DNA from: Acanthamoeba lenticulata
Taxonomy: Eukaryota > Discosea > Longamoebia > Acanthamoebidae
Direction of reading: 5' to 3'
Assembly (NCBI GenBank): GCA_002179805.1
Contig: NAVB01000353.1
Location: 1 to 35,947, forward strand
DNA: 35,947 bases
In this document: piece after piece, positions 9,905 to 20,328 of the stretch
Layout: every line of letters begins with the position of its first letter
Numbering within the stretch: position 1 is the first letter of the stretch
Notes under the pieces: model-generated
What the model was told of the DNA's origin: nothing
Seen by the model: the letters and a program-made list of their open reading frames with translations, nothing else
The model's database searches: none
Program-made: the position numbers and the translations under genes

Positions 9905-12900
9905 TTAAGGGCTCTTGCCGGCGAGGCTCGGGCGCAGCTTGCGGGCGACCTCGAGCACGGTGGGCTGGAAGACCATCGACTCGTGGTCGCCGCCGACGTC
10001 GACCACCTCGACGTCCTCACAAAATTGGTCCCACCCGAGCGTGCGCGCCCGGAGCAGCGGGTCGTCCACGCCGCGGATGTCGTTCTCGCCCGTCGTGCGG
10101 AAGAGCGTGACGCGGCCGCGCAGCAGGCGCGTCGACGGCGACGACGACGACGGAGCATAGGCGCGCGAGAGGAGCTCGCTGTGGCGGATGTCGCGCTGGA
10201 AGCGGAAGAAAAAGTTGATGGCGACCGAGGGCGGGACGAGCTCGAGCCCGTTGCCGTCGATGACCTTGGCCATGACGTGCAGCAGCCGGCCGTCGGGGCT
10301 CAGCGGCGCCGTCTCGTCGTAGCCGACGTCGACCCCGAAGCCCAGGTACTGCTTGGCCCCGCGGCACAGCATGCAAAACGCCAGCGCGTCGGCGTCGTAG
10401 GCCTGCAGGTAGGCCGCGTCGTAGGCCGGCGCTCGTCCGTCGAGCAGCAGCAAGTTGACTTCGTCGTTGGCCGCCTGCAGCTGCCGCGCCATCTCGTAGG
10501 CCACCGTGCACCCAAAGGACCACCCGGCGATCTGCGGCATCTCAACCTCGTGAGCCCGCGTGTGTGCGGTGCGCGTGTGTGCGGTGCGGTGCGTGTGTGT
10601 GCGGTGCGCGTGTGTATGTGCGATGCGTACGTTGTAGAGGCCGGAGCGGTGGACCCGGCGGATGGCGGCGACGTAGTCGGCGGCCATGGCCTCGATCGAG
10701 TCGTAGTCGCGGCGGGGCTCGAGGCCGTAGACCGGCTGGTCGGGCCCGAGGTGGTGCGCCAGCGCGCCGTAGCACACGGAGGACTTGAAGGCCGGGTGGA
10801 CGACGAACAGCGGCAGGCCGGCCCCGCGCGTCTGCAGCGGCACGAGCGGCGAGGCCAGCGACGACAGCAGCTGCCGGGCGCCGCCGACGTTCATGCGCTC
10901 GGCCAGCAGGCGCTCGGCGGCCGCCGCAGGCCGACAGGCTTCGGCTTCGTTCAGGGGGCAGGCCGACGCCGAGGCCAGGCTTGCTGGCTCCTTAAGGAGG
11001 GCGCTGACGTCATCACAGCTGTCGCGCCCGCCGTGCTCGTCGCCCTCGCTGGCCTTGTCCGACGGGCCGGCCGACGACGTCGCGAGGTCGCGCCGAGCCT
11101 CGGCCACGCAGACGGCCAAGTGGCGCACGGTGGAGGCCGAGAAGATGACCGAGAACGGGAAGCGGACGCCAAACTTGCCCTCGAGCGCGCCGATGAGGGA
11201 CACGCCGAGGAGCGAGTTGCCGCCCAGCGCAAAGAAGTCGTCGTCGATCCCGACGGGCGACACGTGCAGGATGGACTCAAAGACCTCCACCAGCGTGCGC
11301 TCCTCGGCCGACACGGGCGTCGCGTACTTGAACCCGACCTCGTGTTGGCTGCGCGTCGAACACGTCAGCATGACGTCAGCAACAGTGCCACGCAGGCGTG
11401 ACGTCAGCATCAAAGACGGGACGACGTGGAGACGTACGCCGAGCGGGTGGGCGAGGGGAGGGCCGTGCGGTCGACCTTGCCGTTGGGCGAGAGGGGCCAC
11501 CGGGCGAGGACCATGAAGTGGGAGGGCACCATGTAGGCCGGGAGGCGCTCCTCGAGCAGCAGCCGCAGCTCCTGCACCACGCGCGCCTTGGCCTCGCGCG
11601 CCGCGTTGTCGTCGTCGTTGTCGTGGACGTCGTCATCATCGGCGGCGGTGGGCTTGAGGATGATGTAGGCGACGAGGTACTTCTCGCCGCCGGCGTAGTC
11701 CGGGTCGCGCGCCACGACGAGGCACTCCTTGACGCCCGCGTGCGTGTAGAGGCAGTTCATGATCTCCTCCAGCTCGATCCGGTACCCGCGAATCTTGACC
11801 TGGTGGTCCACTCGCCCCAGGAATTCTGCTCCAACAAATAATCAGTAAATAAAATAAAATATTTCAAAAGAAAAAGAAAAAGGAAGTCGCATGTACCGAG
11901 CGTGTCGTCGTCTTTGTAGCGGAGGACATCGCCGACGCGGAACATGGTGTCGCTGGTGTGGGGCACGAGCGCCTTGAACGGATTATCTACAAACGCGCGC
12001 ACCGTCATCTCCGCGTCCACGTAGGACCCCACCCCTGTTGTCGTTGACGTCGAGTCCCACCAACCATTTTTGCTGATTAGCACAGCCAGAGGGGAGCAAT
12101 TGCTCTGTCGAGGGACACGAACCGTCGCCGGCTATGTACAGTTCGCCCAGCACGCCCGTGGGCACCAGCTGCCGGTAGGCGTCCAGCAGGAAGAACTGGC
12201 TGTTGTCCTCCTTCCCGCCTGCGGCCCCGCACGCACGCAGGTCAGCGGCAAAGGCCAGGGCCAATGGTGGAAGGCCGAGGCCCAGGGCAGAGAGGGCGTA
12301 CCGACGGGGATGGAAGAGCCGCGGGCGTGGTCGGCGGTGACGCGGAGGGCCGAGGCCCAGACGGTGGTCTCCGTCGGGCCATACATGTTCCACAGGGCGG
12401 CGCAGCGCGGGAGGAGCTGCCGCGCGAGGTCGCACGTCATGGCCTCTCCGCCGCACCAGATCCGCAGATGCGCCGCGTCGCCTGCCCAGCCCGCCGCACT
12501 GCGCAGCAGGTATTCGCGCACGTGTGAGCCGCCGCCAAGGAGAAGAAGGGCGCGAGGGCTTCATCATCAAGGGCATTTTGGTACCAGAGCATGCGCCACG
12601 AGGCCGGGGTGGCCTGGATGATCGTGATGGGCTCGCCCGCGGCCAGCCTCTCCTCGAGTAGAGCCTTGAGGCGGAAGCCGTCTCGCTGGATGGCCGACGA
12701 GATCATGACGACCTTGGCGCCGCAGGTGAAGGGCAGGACTAGCTCCAGCTGGGCGATGTCAAACGAGAGCGTGCTGACGCCCAGGATGACGTCGCCCTCG
12801 GCCATGCCCGGCCGGGCGCGGATGAACTGGAACTGGTTGATCAGGCCCCGGTGGCGGATGCGCACGCCCTTGGGCTTGCCCGTCGACCCGCTAGTGTAGA

Positions 12901-15900
12901 TGACGTAGACGAGCTGGCTCGCGTCGAGCTCGGCCGTGACGTGGGCCGGCACCGTGCAGTCGGGGAGGCCCGCGAGGGCGTCCACCACGGCCGGGTCGTC
13001 CAAGCACAGCGCGTCGCACTCGCCGGCTGGGCAGGTGTCGACACGCTCGATCAGCTCTCGCATGAGGATGAAGGCTTCGGGGAAGAGGGGACGAACCGTG
13101 GCCGGCAAAGAGCACGTCCGCTTTGGCGCGCTGGGTGATGATGCTGGCCACGCTGGCGTCGTTCACGATCTGCCACACGCGTTCCTTGGGCGTGCTGCGC
13201 AAAGAATGAATTAATTCCTCATTTTCATTTATTAATATTTTCGAAAAAGGAGCGTACTCGGGGTCAAGCGGGAGGTAGGCCGCGCCGGCCTTGAGAACAC
13301 CAAAGATAGCCACCACGACCTCCACGCATCGTGTCCTGCACATTCCCCACATTTTTACAATAAATAAACAAATGTAAAAGAGCGAAAACGAAGACGAAGA
13401 CGGGGTCGTACATGTAAATGGCGAGGAGGGAGCCCTTGCCCAAGCCGCGGGCCAAGAGGTAATGCGCCACGCGATTGGCTCGTCGGTCGAGCTCGCCGTA
13501 GGTGAGGACCTGGCCCAGCTCGTGGAACATGAGGGCCACACGGTCGGGCGTCCGGGCGGCCTGCTCGGCAAACAGCTGCTCGACCCGCACGTCGGTAGGA
13601 TAGGACCGCGCGTTGTCGTTGTGGGCCACGACGAGCCGCTGGACCTCGTCCTCGGGCAACAGCCGCAGCGCGTGGACGGCGACATCGGGCGCCGGGCAGG
13701 CGGCCAGACTGCCGAGGAGAGTCGACAAATATGTGGCCAAACGGCGGGCGTCCTGCGGGCGCCACAGGCCGGTGTCGTAGCTCAGCGCCAGCTCGACGCT
13801 CATCGCGGCCTCAGCGGTCGTGGCCAGCAGAACGAGCGGGTACTGCCAGCTGACGGCGGCAGCGGCGGTTGTCGAGCCGAGCAGGTCGCGCGTGTAGTCG
13901 TCTAGCACGAAGAGGCTGTCGAACAGGCGGTACTCGGGGCCGACCTCGCTCTGCTGCTGGATGGCACCGAGGCTGAGTCTTGACTGGCAGCGGGCTTGCT
14001 TGCTGCGCACGGTGGCGTCAAGCCGGGCAAGGAAGGCATCGAGCCGCACACCCACGCCATCGGCGCCTCGCATTTCCGGACTCGCGTAGGCGCTTTCGTC
14101 AAAGTCGGCGACGGTGGGCATCGGCGCGCGGACGCAGCCAATTGGTTGCGGATGGTGGTCAGCAGCAGCGGGCAGGAGCGAGCCAAAGAGGACGCGCTTC
14201 TCGCCGCCGCTGCAGCGCTGGAGCAGACAGGCCCACGCAGCCACGAGCACAGTCTCCAGGCCGACTCGGTGGCGCTGAGCCAGCGCGCGCAGGTGGTCGA
14301 GCTGATCGGACGTCAGCTCGACCTCAACTACTGCACGCCGCTGTCCGCTGCTGGGCTCGGCCGCCGGGCTGGCCTTGTAGAGCGGCGTCGGGGCTCGAAT
14401 GTCCCGCAGCAGTTCCCGCCAAAATCGCTTCTCCTCCTCGTCACGCTTGGCATCATCCTTGAGCTCAGGCTCCGGCTCGGCCTCGTCGTCCGACGCGGCC
14501 AGGTCATTGTTTTTGTCGACACGCCCGCCGGTGCGGACAAGGCGCATAAATTGGGCCAACACGGCGGCCGCGGAGCGATGGTCGAGTAGCGCGGCGTGGA
14601 AGGACCACAGAAGCTTCATACCTGCGTTCTGTCGCACGAGCGTGACGCGCAGCGGATGCTCCAGCCGGCGGAGGTCGAACCCGGCCTGAGCGTCGGCCGC
14701 GAGCAGCTCGGCCCACTCGCGCTCCTGCTCGTCGGCCGACTTGGCCGACCAGTCGACCTCGCGGAAGGCAAACGGAAGGCTGCGGCTCGGCAGGACCTGG
14801 TAGATCGACGACGTCGATGTCGAGGTCAACGTCGTTGTCGATGAAGCTCGCGGGGGCGGCGCAGGCGAAGCGCCGTTGCCGCTGCCGCCGCGCCGGCGAG
14901 CGCTGGCAGGCTTGACCCGCAGCAGGAGAGTGCGGAGCGCCGGGTAGCATTGGAGCAGCGTCTGCCACATTGCGTGGACCTCGGCGGCCGTGAGTGCGGC
15001 GGACGGGCCTTGCTCCTTGTCGCCTGCGGCTCGCACGTCGCAGCACCACTGCTGGACCTGCAGCGCGTCCGAGGCCTGGAACACGTTCTGCTGCTGGACG
15101 GTGAGCGGCCGGGCGGTCCATCGATCGTTGTGCATACGTGGCTGGTGCTGACGTGGCGTGTGCCCATTGGCCAGTTCATCGGCCTGCGCGGCATCCGCCT
15201 CGGGTTCGGCGCCTAGCGGGGTGATGAGCTCGTGCTCGTCGAGCACTTGGAACTGCAGCGTCATGTCCGAGTCCACAAGCGAGGCCTCAATGACCTTTAA
15301 ACGGTCCTTCTCCTCGTTCGTCCTATCGCCTTCGGTCTCGTAGCCAAACATCTCGTTGAGCAGTCCCGTCAGCTCTTGCATGGACAGCTCGCCCGAGATG
15401 ATCATATCGCACAGGTCCTCCAGCTGCGTCTTGTCGTCGAACATTTCCGCCAACTTACCTCCTGTTGTGAAGGAATTATGAATATTTTAAAAATAAAAGA
15501 ATGTAATAATGAATACAAAAGAAAATGAATATAAAAAAGACCTTTGTCGCCGTTCATGAGGGACTTGAGGAGGGCGGTGTCTGTGATGAGCCGCTTGATG
15601 GGCGCAAGGTTCATCAGTTGATCGAGCACGCTCGGGTTGTCCATGAGCCGCTCGAGCAGATGGCTGTAGGAGTCGCCCGAATCGGCCCCCGGGTTGGCCG
15701 CCAGCGGCGCGACGTCCGCCGCAGCAGTCATGGCGGCGGCCTCGGGAACAGGCTCCGCCGGGGCCAGCTGCCCCGCGGCGCGCTTGCGGGCGTAGTCGGC
15801 GCAGTGGGCGCAGATGGCGACCACGGCCTCTAGCGGCGGCTTCACCTGAAACATGTTGACCAGCATCGGGATGAGGGCCCCTGTGTGTGTTCCGTGCACG

Positions 15901-16667
15901 ATCAGCCAACGTTGCCAACCATGATCAGTCGTGGAATGACAAGGCGGACCTCGCGGGTTGACGTGGACGATGTGGACCAGCTTGCATGTGGTGTCGGTCT
16001 CGCGGATGACGCCGTAGCCGGTCACCGACACATGTGCGCGCACGACGCCGGCGGCGGGCGGGCTGGACGGCACGTCGATGCTGCGTGCCGCTGTCACAAA
16101 GTCGAAGCCTGCGTGGTTTTCATTGTTGTCAACAACGAACAACAAAATTGGCATATTTTTAGGTACAAAATTAAAATAATAAAATGGAAATGGTAGCAAA
16201 CCTGCAACGTGGCGAGCAGACGTTTCGAAGGTGGCGAGATCGCGGTTAGCGATGGGCCCCAGGGTAGGGAACGTGAAGTGAAGGATGCTGTGGTTCTCGT
16301 CGAATTGGCGCAATATTGTCTTGGCGGTAAAGACAGAAGGCGCAACACGCTGAAGGAATTCGGGATCGTTGAGAAACGAGATGAGCGTGTCCGCATCAAT
16401 TGCAACGCGCGTCTCGAAACGAAGGAGATTGATGGCTGAGTCAGGTCGGCGCTTCTCGTAGGCAACGATGCCTTTGTATTCTTTGGTGCGCTTCCAGCCC
16501 AAACGCGGGCTCGGCTCCTCCTGGGCCACGTCAATGAAGGCCCGCAGGACCTCGCGCCCCTTGGCCACGAAATCCTCGACCGAATCAGACTTGACCAGGT
16601 CAGGTGTCGCCTTCTGGACACGTTGGACAGGCGCAGATGTGCTGAATCCATTGAAAAATCTGTCCAT
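9905..16667 (-). CDS. START domain-NRPS fusion (START-C-A-PCP-TE), single-module peptide synthetase
   Basis: One multi-exon gene of roughly 1,900 residues from the ATG at 16665-16667 to the stop at 9905-9907. Residues about 50-320 form a START domain (GWKRTKEYKGIVAYEK; RAHVSVTGYGVIRETDTTCKLV; VNPRGALIPMLVNM). A helical linker follows, and an intron at about 15540-15463 joins it in frame to the NRPS. The condensation domain (about 15100-13650) carries WSFHAALLDHRSAAAV, so the HHxxxDG motif is altered. The adenylation domain (13600-11470) shows core motifs YTSGSTGKPKGV, NMYGPTETT, GRVDHQVKIRGYRIELEE and SPNGKVDRTALP. The carrier domain has DDDFFALGGNSLLG, with its phosphopantetheine serine at 11213-11215. 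The thioesterase has GWSFGC (Ser codon 10517-10519) and GGDHES (His codon 9983-9985). Joins at 13412/13335 and 15870-15960 restore conserved family sequence. The product and substrate are not known. Confidence 0.88.
11100..11300 (-). other. Peptidyl carrier (thiolation) domain of the NRPS
   Basis: The segment DDDFFALGGNSLLGVSLIGA matches the carrier-protein signature (LGGxS). The serine at 11213-11215 is the expected 4'-phosphopantetheine attachment site. The domain sits between adenylation motif A10 (about 11470) and the thioesterase. Its intact serine argues that the synthetase is functional. Confidence 0.88.
15402..16667 (-). other. START domain portion of the NRPS fusion
   Basis: This region encodes the N-terminal START module and helical linker of the NRPS gene. 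Read without splicing, it continues into the AT-rich intron and stops at 15402, which could lead an automatic caller to report a separate 421-residue protein. The intron (about 15540-15463) has a GT start (GTCTTT), a very AT-rich body and a CAACAG acceptor. After splicing, the frame passes directly into KLAEMFDDKTQLEDLC and the condensation domain. START domains bind a single lipid in a hydrophobic tunnel; here the bound lipid cannot be predicted. Confidence 0.75.
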
Positions 16668-17087
16668 CTCGCGCCCTCCTCAAGCTCGAGATTGGCGAGC
16701 GAAATGAAGTGATTATGGCCGGAAAATGGATCAAGGTCGTGGTAAGGGCCAGCTAGATCTCGCCCACAACGAACGGCCAGCACCGCGTACACTGGCGGAG
16801 TGATAACCTACCAAGCAGCTGGATTTCCAACTGTGGCGGTTATTGCGGCGACTTTTTTTTTCCCTCTACGACCAATGGGTTTTTCTGGGCGCCTTTCTTA
16901 GGCCAGAAGCCTCAACTGCGCTTTCAGAAAAGCGTTCAAAGTCGGGCAGTGCGGTGTGGACTCCGCAAAATGAAAAGAAATGAGAGAGAAATATGACTTG
17001 AATTCCTCATTTGCGCTTTACCCATTTTCTTTTTGAGCTTCGTTCTTTAGCGTGTTCTGTCTTGTTGTGGCGAACATCAAATCAATC
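16668..17087. promoter_or_regulatory. Shared divergent upstream region of the START-NRPS and START genes
   Basis: The two START-containing genes are transcribed away from each other from this interval of about 420 bp. It contains a T-run (about 16853-16861) followed by a pyrimidine-rich stretch, and it becomes more AT-rich towards 17087. No defined TATA box or operator could be assigned. The arrangement would permit co-regulation, which is an inference. Confidence 0.45.
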
Positions 17088-18233
17088 ATGTGGAACTCCC
17101 TCTTCGGACCCAAGACCGATGCTGCGAAGCCAGCGACTCCTGGTGAGGCCTCCTGCAATATTCTTGTTCAGTCTTATGATTCTCATCTCCTGCAACAGAG
17201 ACGCCCAAGGCTGCAACTAGGCCCTTGGAAAAGGTGACGGCGGAGAACTTCCAAGAGATCGGGCGTGCCATGGTTGCCGAGTTTGTGGAGAGCGCCAAGG
17301 GGCGCCCTGAAGATGGTTGGCAGGTAATGGCAACCAATAATTTAGACAATCGCGTTGTACTGAAAGCGATGCTTGCAGCTGGCAAAGACGCAGGATGGCG
17401 TCACCATCCACCGCAAGGCTACCGCGTCCTCAGACATCAACCGCCTTCGAGGTCCCTCTCTGCTCCTTTTTAATGATTATTATTTCATAATAACAATAAT
17501 AATCTTAAATTATTTTATTATGCTTGCACAGGTCAGATCACCATTAACATGGCGCCCGAGAAGGTGTTCACGGCTCTGGTCGACTCGACGCACCTCAAGT
17601 ACGTCGACCAGCTCTACATCGGTTCCAAGGTTTGCGAGCAATACGACCCCGAGCACGCCATCCTCTACTACCAGTTCAAGTACTCGCCCTCTAATTATTG
17701 TTTTATTATTTTAAAAATATTTTTTTAATTCCAAATATTCACGTTGTTGTCGTTGCTTGTAGGTTTCCCTTCCCGCTGTACCCGCGGGACTTCCTGGCGC
17801 TGGAGGTCTACACGAAGGTGAACGATACCACGTGGCTCGCCATCGCGCGTTCGGTTGATTCAGGCCACGTGCCCACCTCTGAGCAGTTTGTGCGCGCCGA
17901 CCTGCGGGCTTCGGGCTACCAGATCGAGGCGTACGTCCCCACATTCATGTTGAGAACAAGACAAAGCAATGAGCTCACCTTGCACCTTGCTTGGATTTAC
18001 TGCTGGACAGAGTGGCGGACAACCCGGATGCTTGCGTGGTGACCTACATCTGCGAGTGCGATCCGTGTGGCTACCTGCCCAAGTGGGCCGTCAATTTCGA
18101 CGTCGACCAGCCGCTCGTGCTCGCCAGGTACGTGCTGGCATCAGGCCAAAACTTTTCTCTTATTTTGACCCTGTTTTTCTTTTTCAGGATCAAGCTGCTT
18201 CTCGAGAAGGGCGTCAAGTCGTTCAACAAATAG
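17088..18233 (+). CDS. START domain lipid-binding protein
   Basis: Seven-exon model: 17088-17142, 17199-17323, 17379-17451, 17532-17679, 17763-17930, 18011-18127 and 18188-18233. All joins are in phase and the stop is at 18231-18233. The product is about 243 residues: a short Lys/Pro/Thr-rich N-terminus (MWNSLFGPKTDAAKPATPE) and then a near-complete START domain. Landmarks are INRLRGQITINMAPEKVF, the acidic EQYDPEHAILYYQF, FPLYPRDFLALE, the strand FVRADLRASGYQIE, and ECDPCGYLPKWAVN where the family has a DPGGxIPxxxVN motif. No signal peptide or membrane anchor is seen, so a cytosolic lipid-transfer or sensing role is likely, but the ligand is unknown. The protein resembles the START module of the adjacent NRPS over much of its length, suggesting the two arose by duplication. 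Confidence 0.88.
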
Positions 18234-18405
18234 GCACAATGCCAGTTCAGAGTTCCTCGTGTACACACCGAAGCGTTTCAATTTATTTATTTTATTTTAT
18301 TTATTGGTGTCGACAGGCACAATAAAACAATTTTTTGAAGGGAAATTGAAAAAGCAATTGAAAAGGAAAATTAAAAACACCAATAATTCCCAGCGAGTTC
18401 TGCTT

Positions 18406-20126
18406 ATGCGCGGCCAGACACAACGCTTTTGCTACCAAACGACCTCGTTGTCCTTGCGCCTTCACATCGCTCCCACGCTCCCTATCTTGCGAAGGACAGC
18501 ACCCCTCATCACTCGATCAGCGACTTCGTTTGCGAATCCCGAGCGCGTGCCCAACTCTCATCTTCAACACCACCCCCACCCTTTGCCTGGACATCACCAC
18601 CACCCGCACCCCTCTTCATTCTGGCACGTGCTCAAGATGGAAGGCGGCAAAGAGGCCACTGAAAAGGCCGACATCGTGGTGTTTGGAGGCGGCTCCTTTG
18701 CCACAGGCTTGGCCTACGTCCTGTCGAAGAACCACCACACCGTGACGCTCCTCACGCGCAATGAAGCCGTCGCCCGCGCCATCAACGAGCGCCACCACAA
18801 CCCCAAGTACCTGACCGAGTTCACGCTGCCGCCCAACATCCGCGCCTCGACCCAGGCCGAGGAGGTCGTCCCGCAGGCGCGCTACATCGTCCACGCCGTG
18901 CCCGTCCAGGCCAGCTTCGAGTACCTGCGCCGTCTGGCGCCATTGATCCCTCCCGACACGCCCCTCATCTCCTCCTCCAAGGTGACCCGCCACGACCCCA
19001 ATCTTGGAGGCTCTGCCATGCGCTGATGACGATGATGACGGTGGTTGTGACGATGGGCAGGGCTTGCACACGGAGAGCCTCAAGTACATGTCCGACCTTG
19101 TGCCCGAGGCGCTCGGCCGCAACCAGCCCACGGCGTTCATCAGGTACTGCTGAAGCGGCGATGTGTTGCCCTCCGCGGCCGCCTCGAATACTGACAGACC
19201 GCGGGGGGGGGGGGCAGTGGTCCCTCCTTTGCGCGGGAGCTCATGAAAGACGTGCCAACGGCAGTCGTCGTGGCCTCGATCGACCCTGTCGTTCGCGGTA
19301 TGTGACCTTTATTTGTTTTTGTTTTTGTTTTATTTTTAATACTCATCACCACGCTACGACTACAGAGCGTGTGCAGCGCCTGTTCGCCTCGCCCTCGTTT
19401 CGTGTCTACACCACCGACGATGTGGTGGGCGTTGAAGTCGGCGGCGCCCTCAAGAACGTGTTTGCAATCGCTGGTAAGAGCTCTCTTCGATGCTTTATCT
19501 TGTTTTATGAAAAGAAACAACAACTCAATGAACAAACTTTGGCGCAGCCGGCATGTCGGAGGGTCTGGGCCTGGGCACCAACACGCTGGCGGCGCTGGTC
19601 ACCCGCGGCTGCTCAGAGATGACCCGCCTCGCCGTTAAGATGGGCGCGCGACCCGAGACCCTCGCTGGTCCCCTTCCCCTGACCCGTGTTTTGGCCCCAG
19701 ATTTATAATTTATAATTTATAATTTATAATTTTTAATATTTATTTTCTTCAACAGGACTGTCGGGCATCGGCGATCTCATGCTGACGTGCTTCGGCAGCC
19801 TGTCGCGTAACCGCACGGTGGGCAAGCGCCTGGGCTCGGGCGAGTCCCTGGAGAGCATCCTGGCCACCATGGAAGAGGTCGCCGAAGGTACCTTCCCCTT
19901 GTCGTCACGCTCAATGCACGTGAGAGGTGCACGGAGGAGCGCGTCCTGAATCGCGTACGTGTGTGGGGCGCCAGGTGTGGCGACCACGCCGGCGGCGTGC
20001 AAGCTCGCCGAGCAGTACAATCTGGACCTGCCGATCATCAAGGCCGTGGCGGCCATCCTCCGCGGCGATCTCCAGGCCAAGGAGGCCGTGCTCCACCTCA
20101 TGACGCTCCCTTTGTCCGAAGAGTAA
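18406..20126 (+). CDS. gpsA: Glycerol-3-phosphate dehydrogenase [NAD(P)+], GpsA type
   Basis: Interconverts dihydroxyacetone phosphate and sn-glycerol 3-phosphate, feeding glycerolipid synthesis and redox balance. The exons end or start at 18981, 19061-19143, 19218-19297, 19366-19473, 19548-19667, 19756-19887 and 19975-20126, all in phase. The dinucleotide-binding motif is [13 protein letters not shown]. Other landmarks are [23 protein letters not shown] (with the catalytic lysine), GDLMLTC and [11 protein letters not shown]. These details match bacterial and plastid GpsA more than animal GPD1. Two starts are possible. The ATG at 18406 adds about 77 residues, initially Arg/Ser/Leu-rich and nearly free of acidic residues, like a mitochondrial presequence. 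The ATG at 18637 (context AAGATGG) gives a cytosolic form starting [11 protein letters not shown] chose the longer form because the frame is open and targeting-like, with moderate certainty. Confidence 0.92.
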
Positions 20127-20328
20127 TAGTAGAAAATAAATTAGTGATTTATTATTAAAAAGAATCTTTCGTTAATTATTTTTAATATTCAACACATCTA
20201 TTTGGGGTAGGTTGATGAGAAACGTGATGTTTATGTTTGCTTTGAGATTGTAGAAAAACAACATTTAAAGGGATTGTGATCGCCGGTTCGTGGGGCTCCC
20301 GGCTGGTTCACCGTAGCGGCGAAGAAGC
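20127..20328. other. Convergent 3' intergenic spacer
   Basis: About 200 bp of AT-rich sequence lies between the stop of the glycerol-3-phosphate dehydrogenase (plus) and the stop of the Leo-like lectin (minus). AATAAA-like and TTTATT-like elements (for example AAAATAAATTAG at about 20132-20143) fit 3'-end signals for both strands. No gene is seen. Confidence 0.5.

Noticed and set aside
9892..10158. Arg-rich short frames overlapping the NRPS thioesterase
   Set aside because: They are out of frame with the conserved thioesterase motifs and have no features of their own.
15402..15453. Separate NRPS gene starting at the ATG near 15453
   Set aside because: The frame continues upstream of this Met to a CAG acceptor and joins in phase to the START exon across a clear AT-rich intron. 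No promoter-like spacer separates the two.
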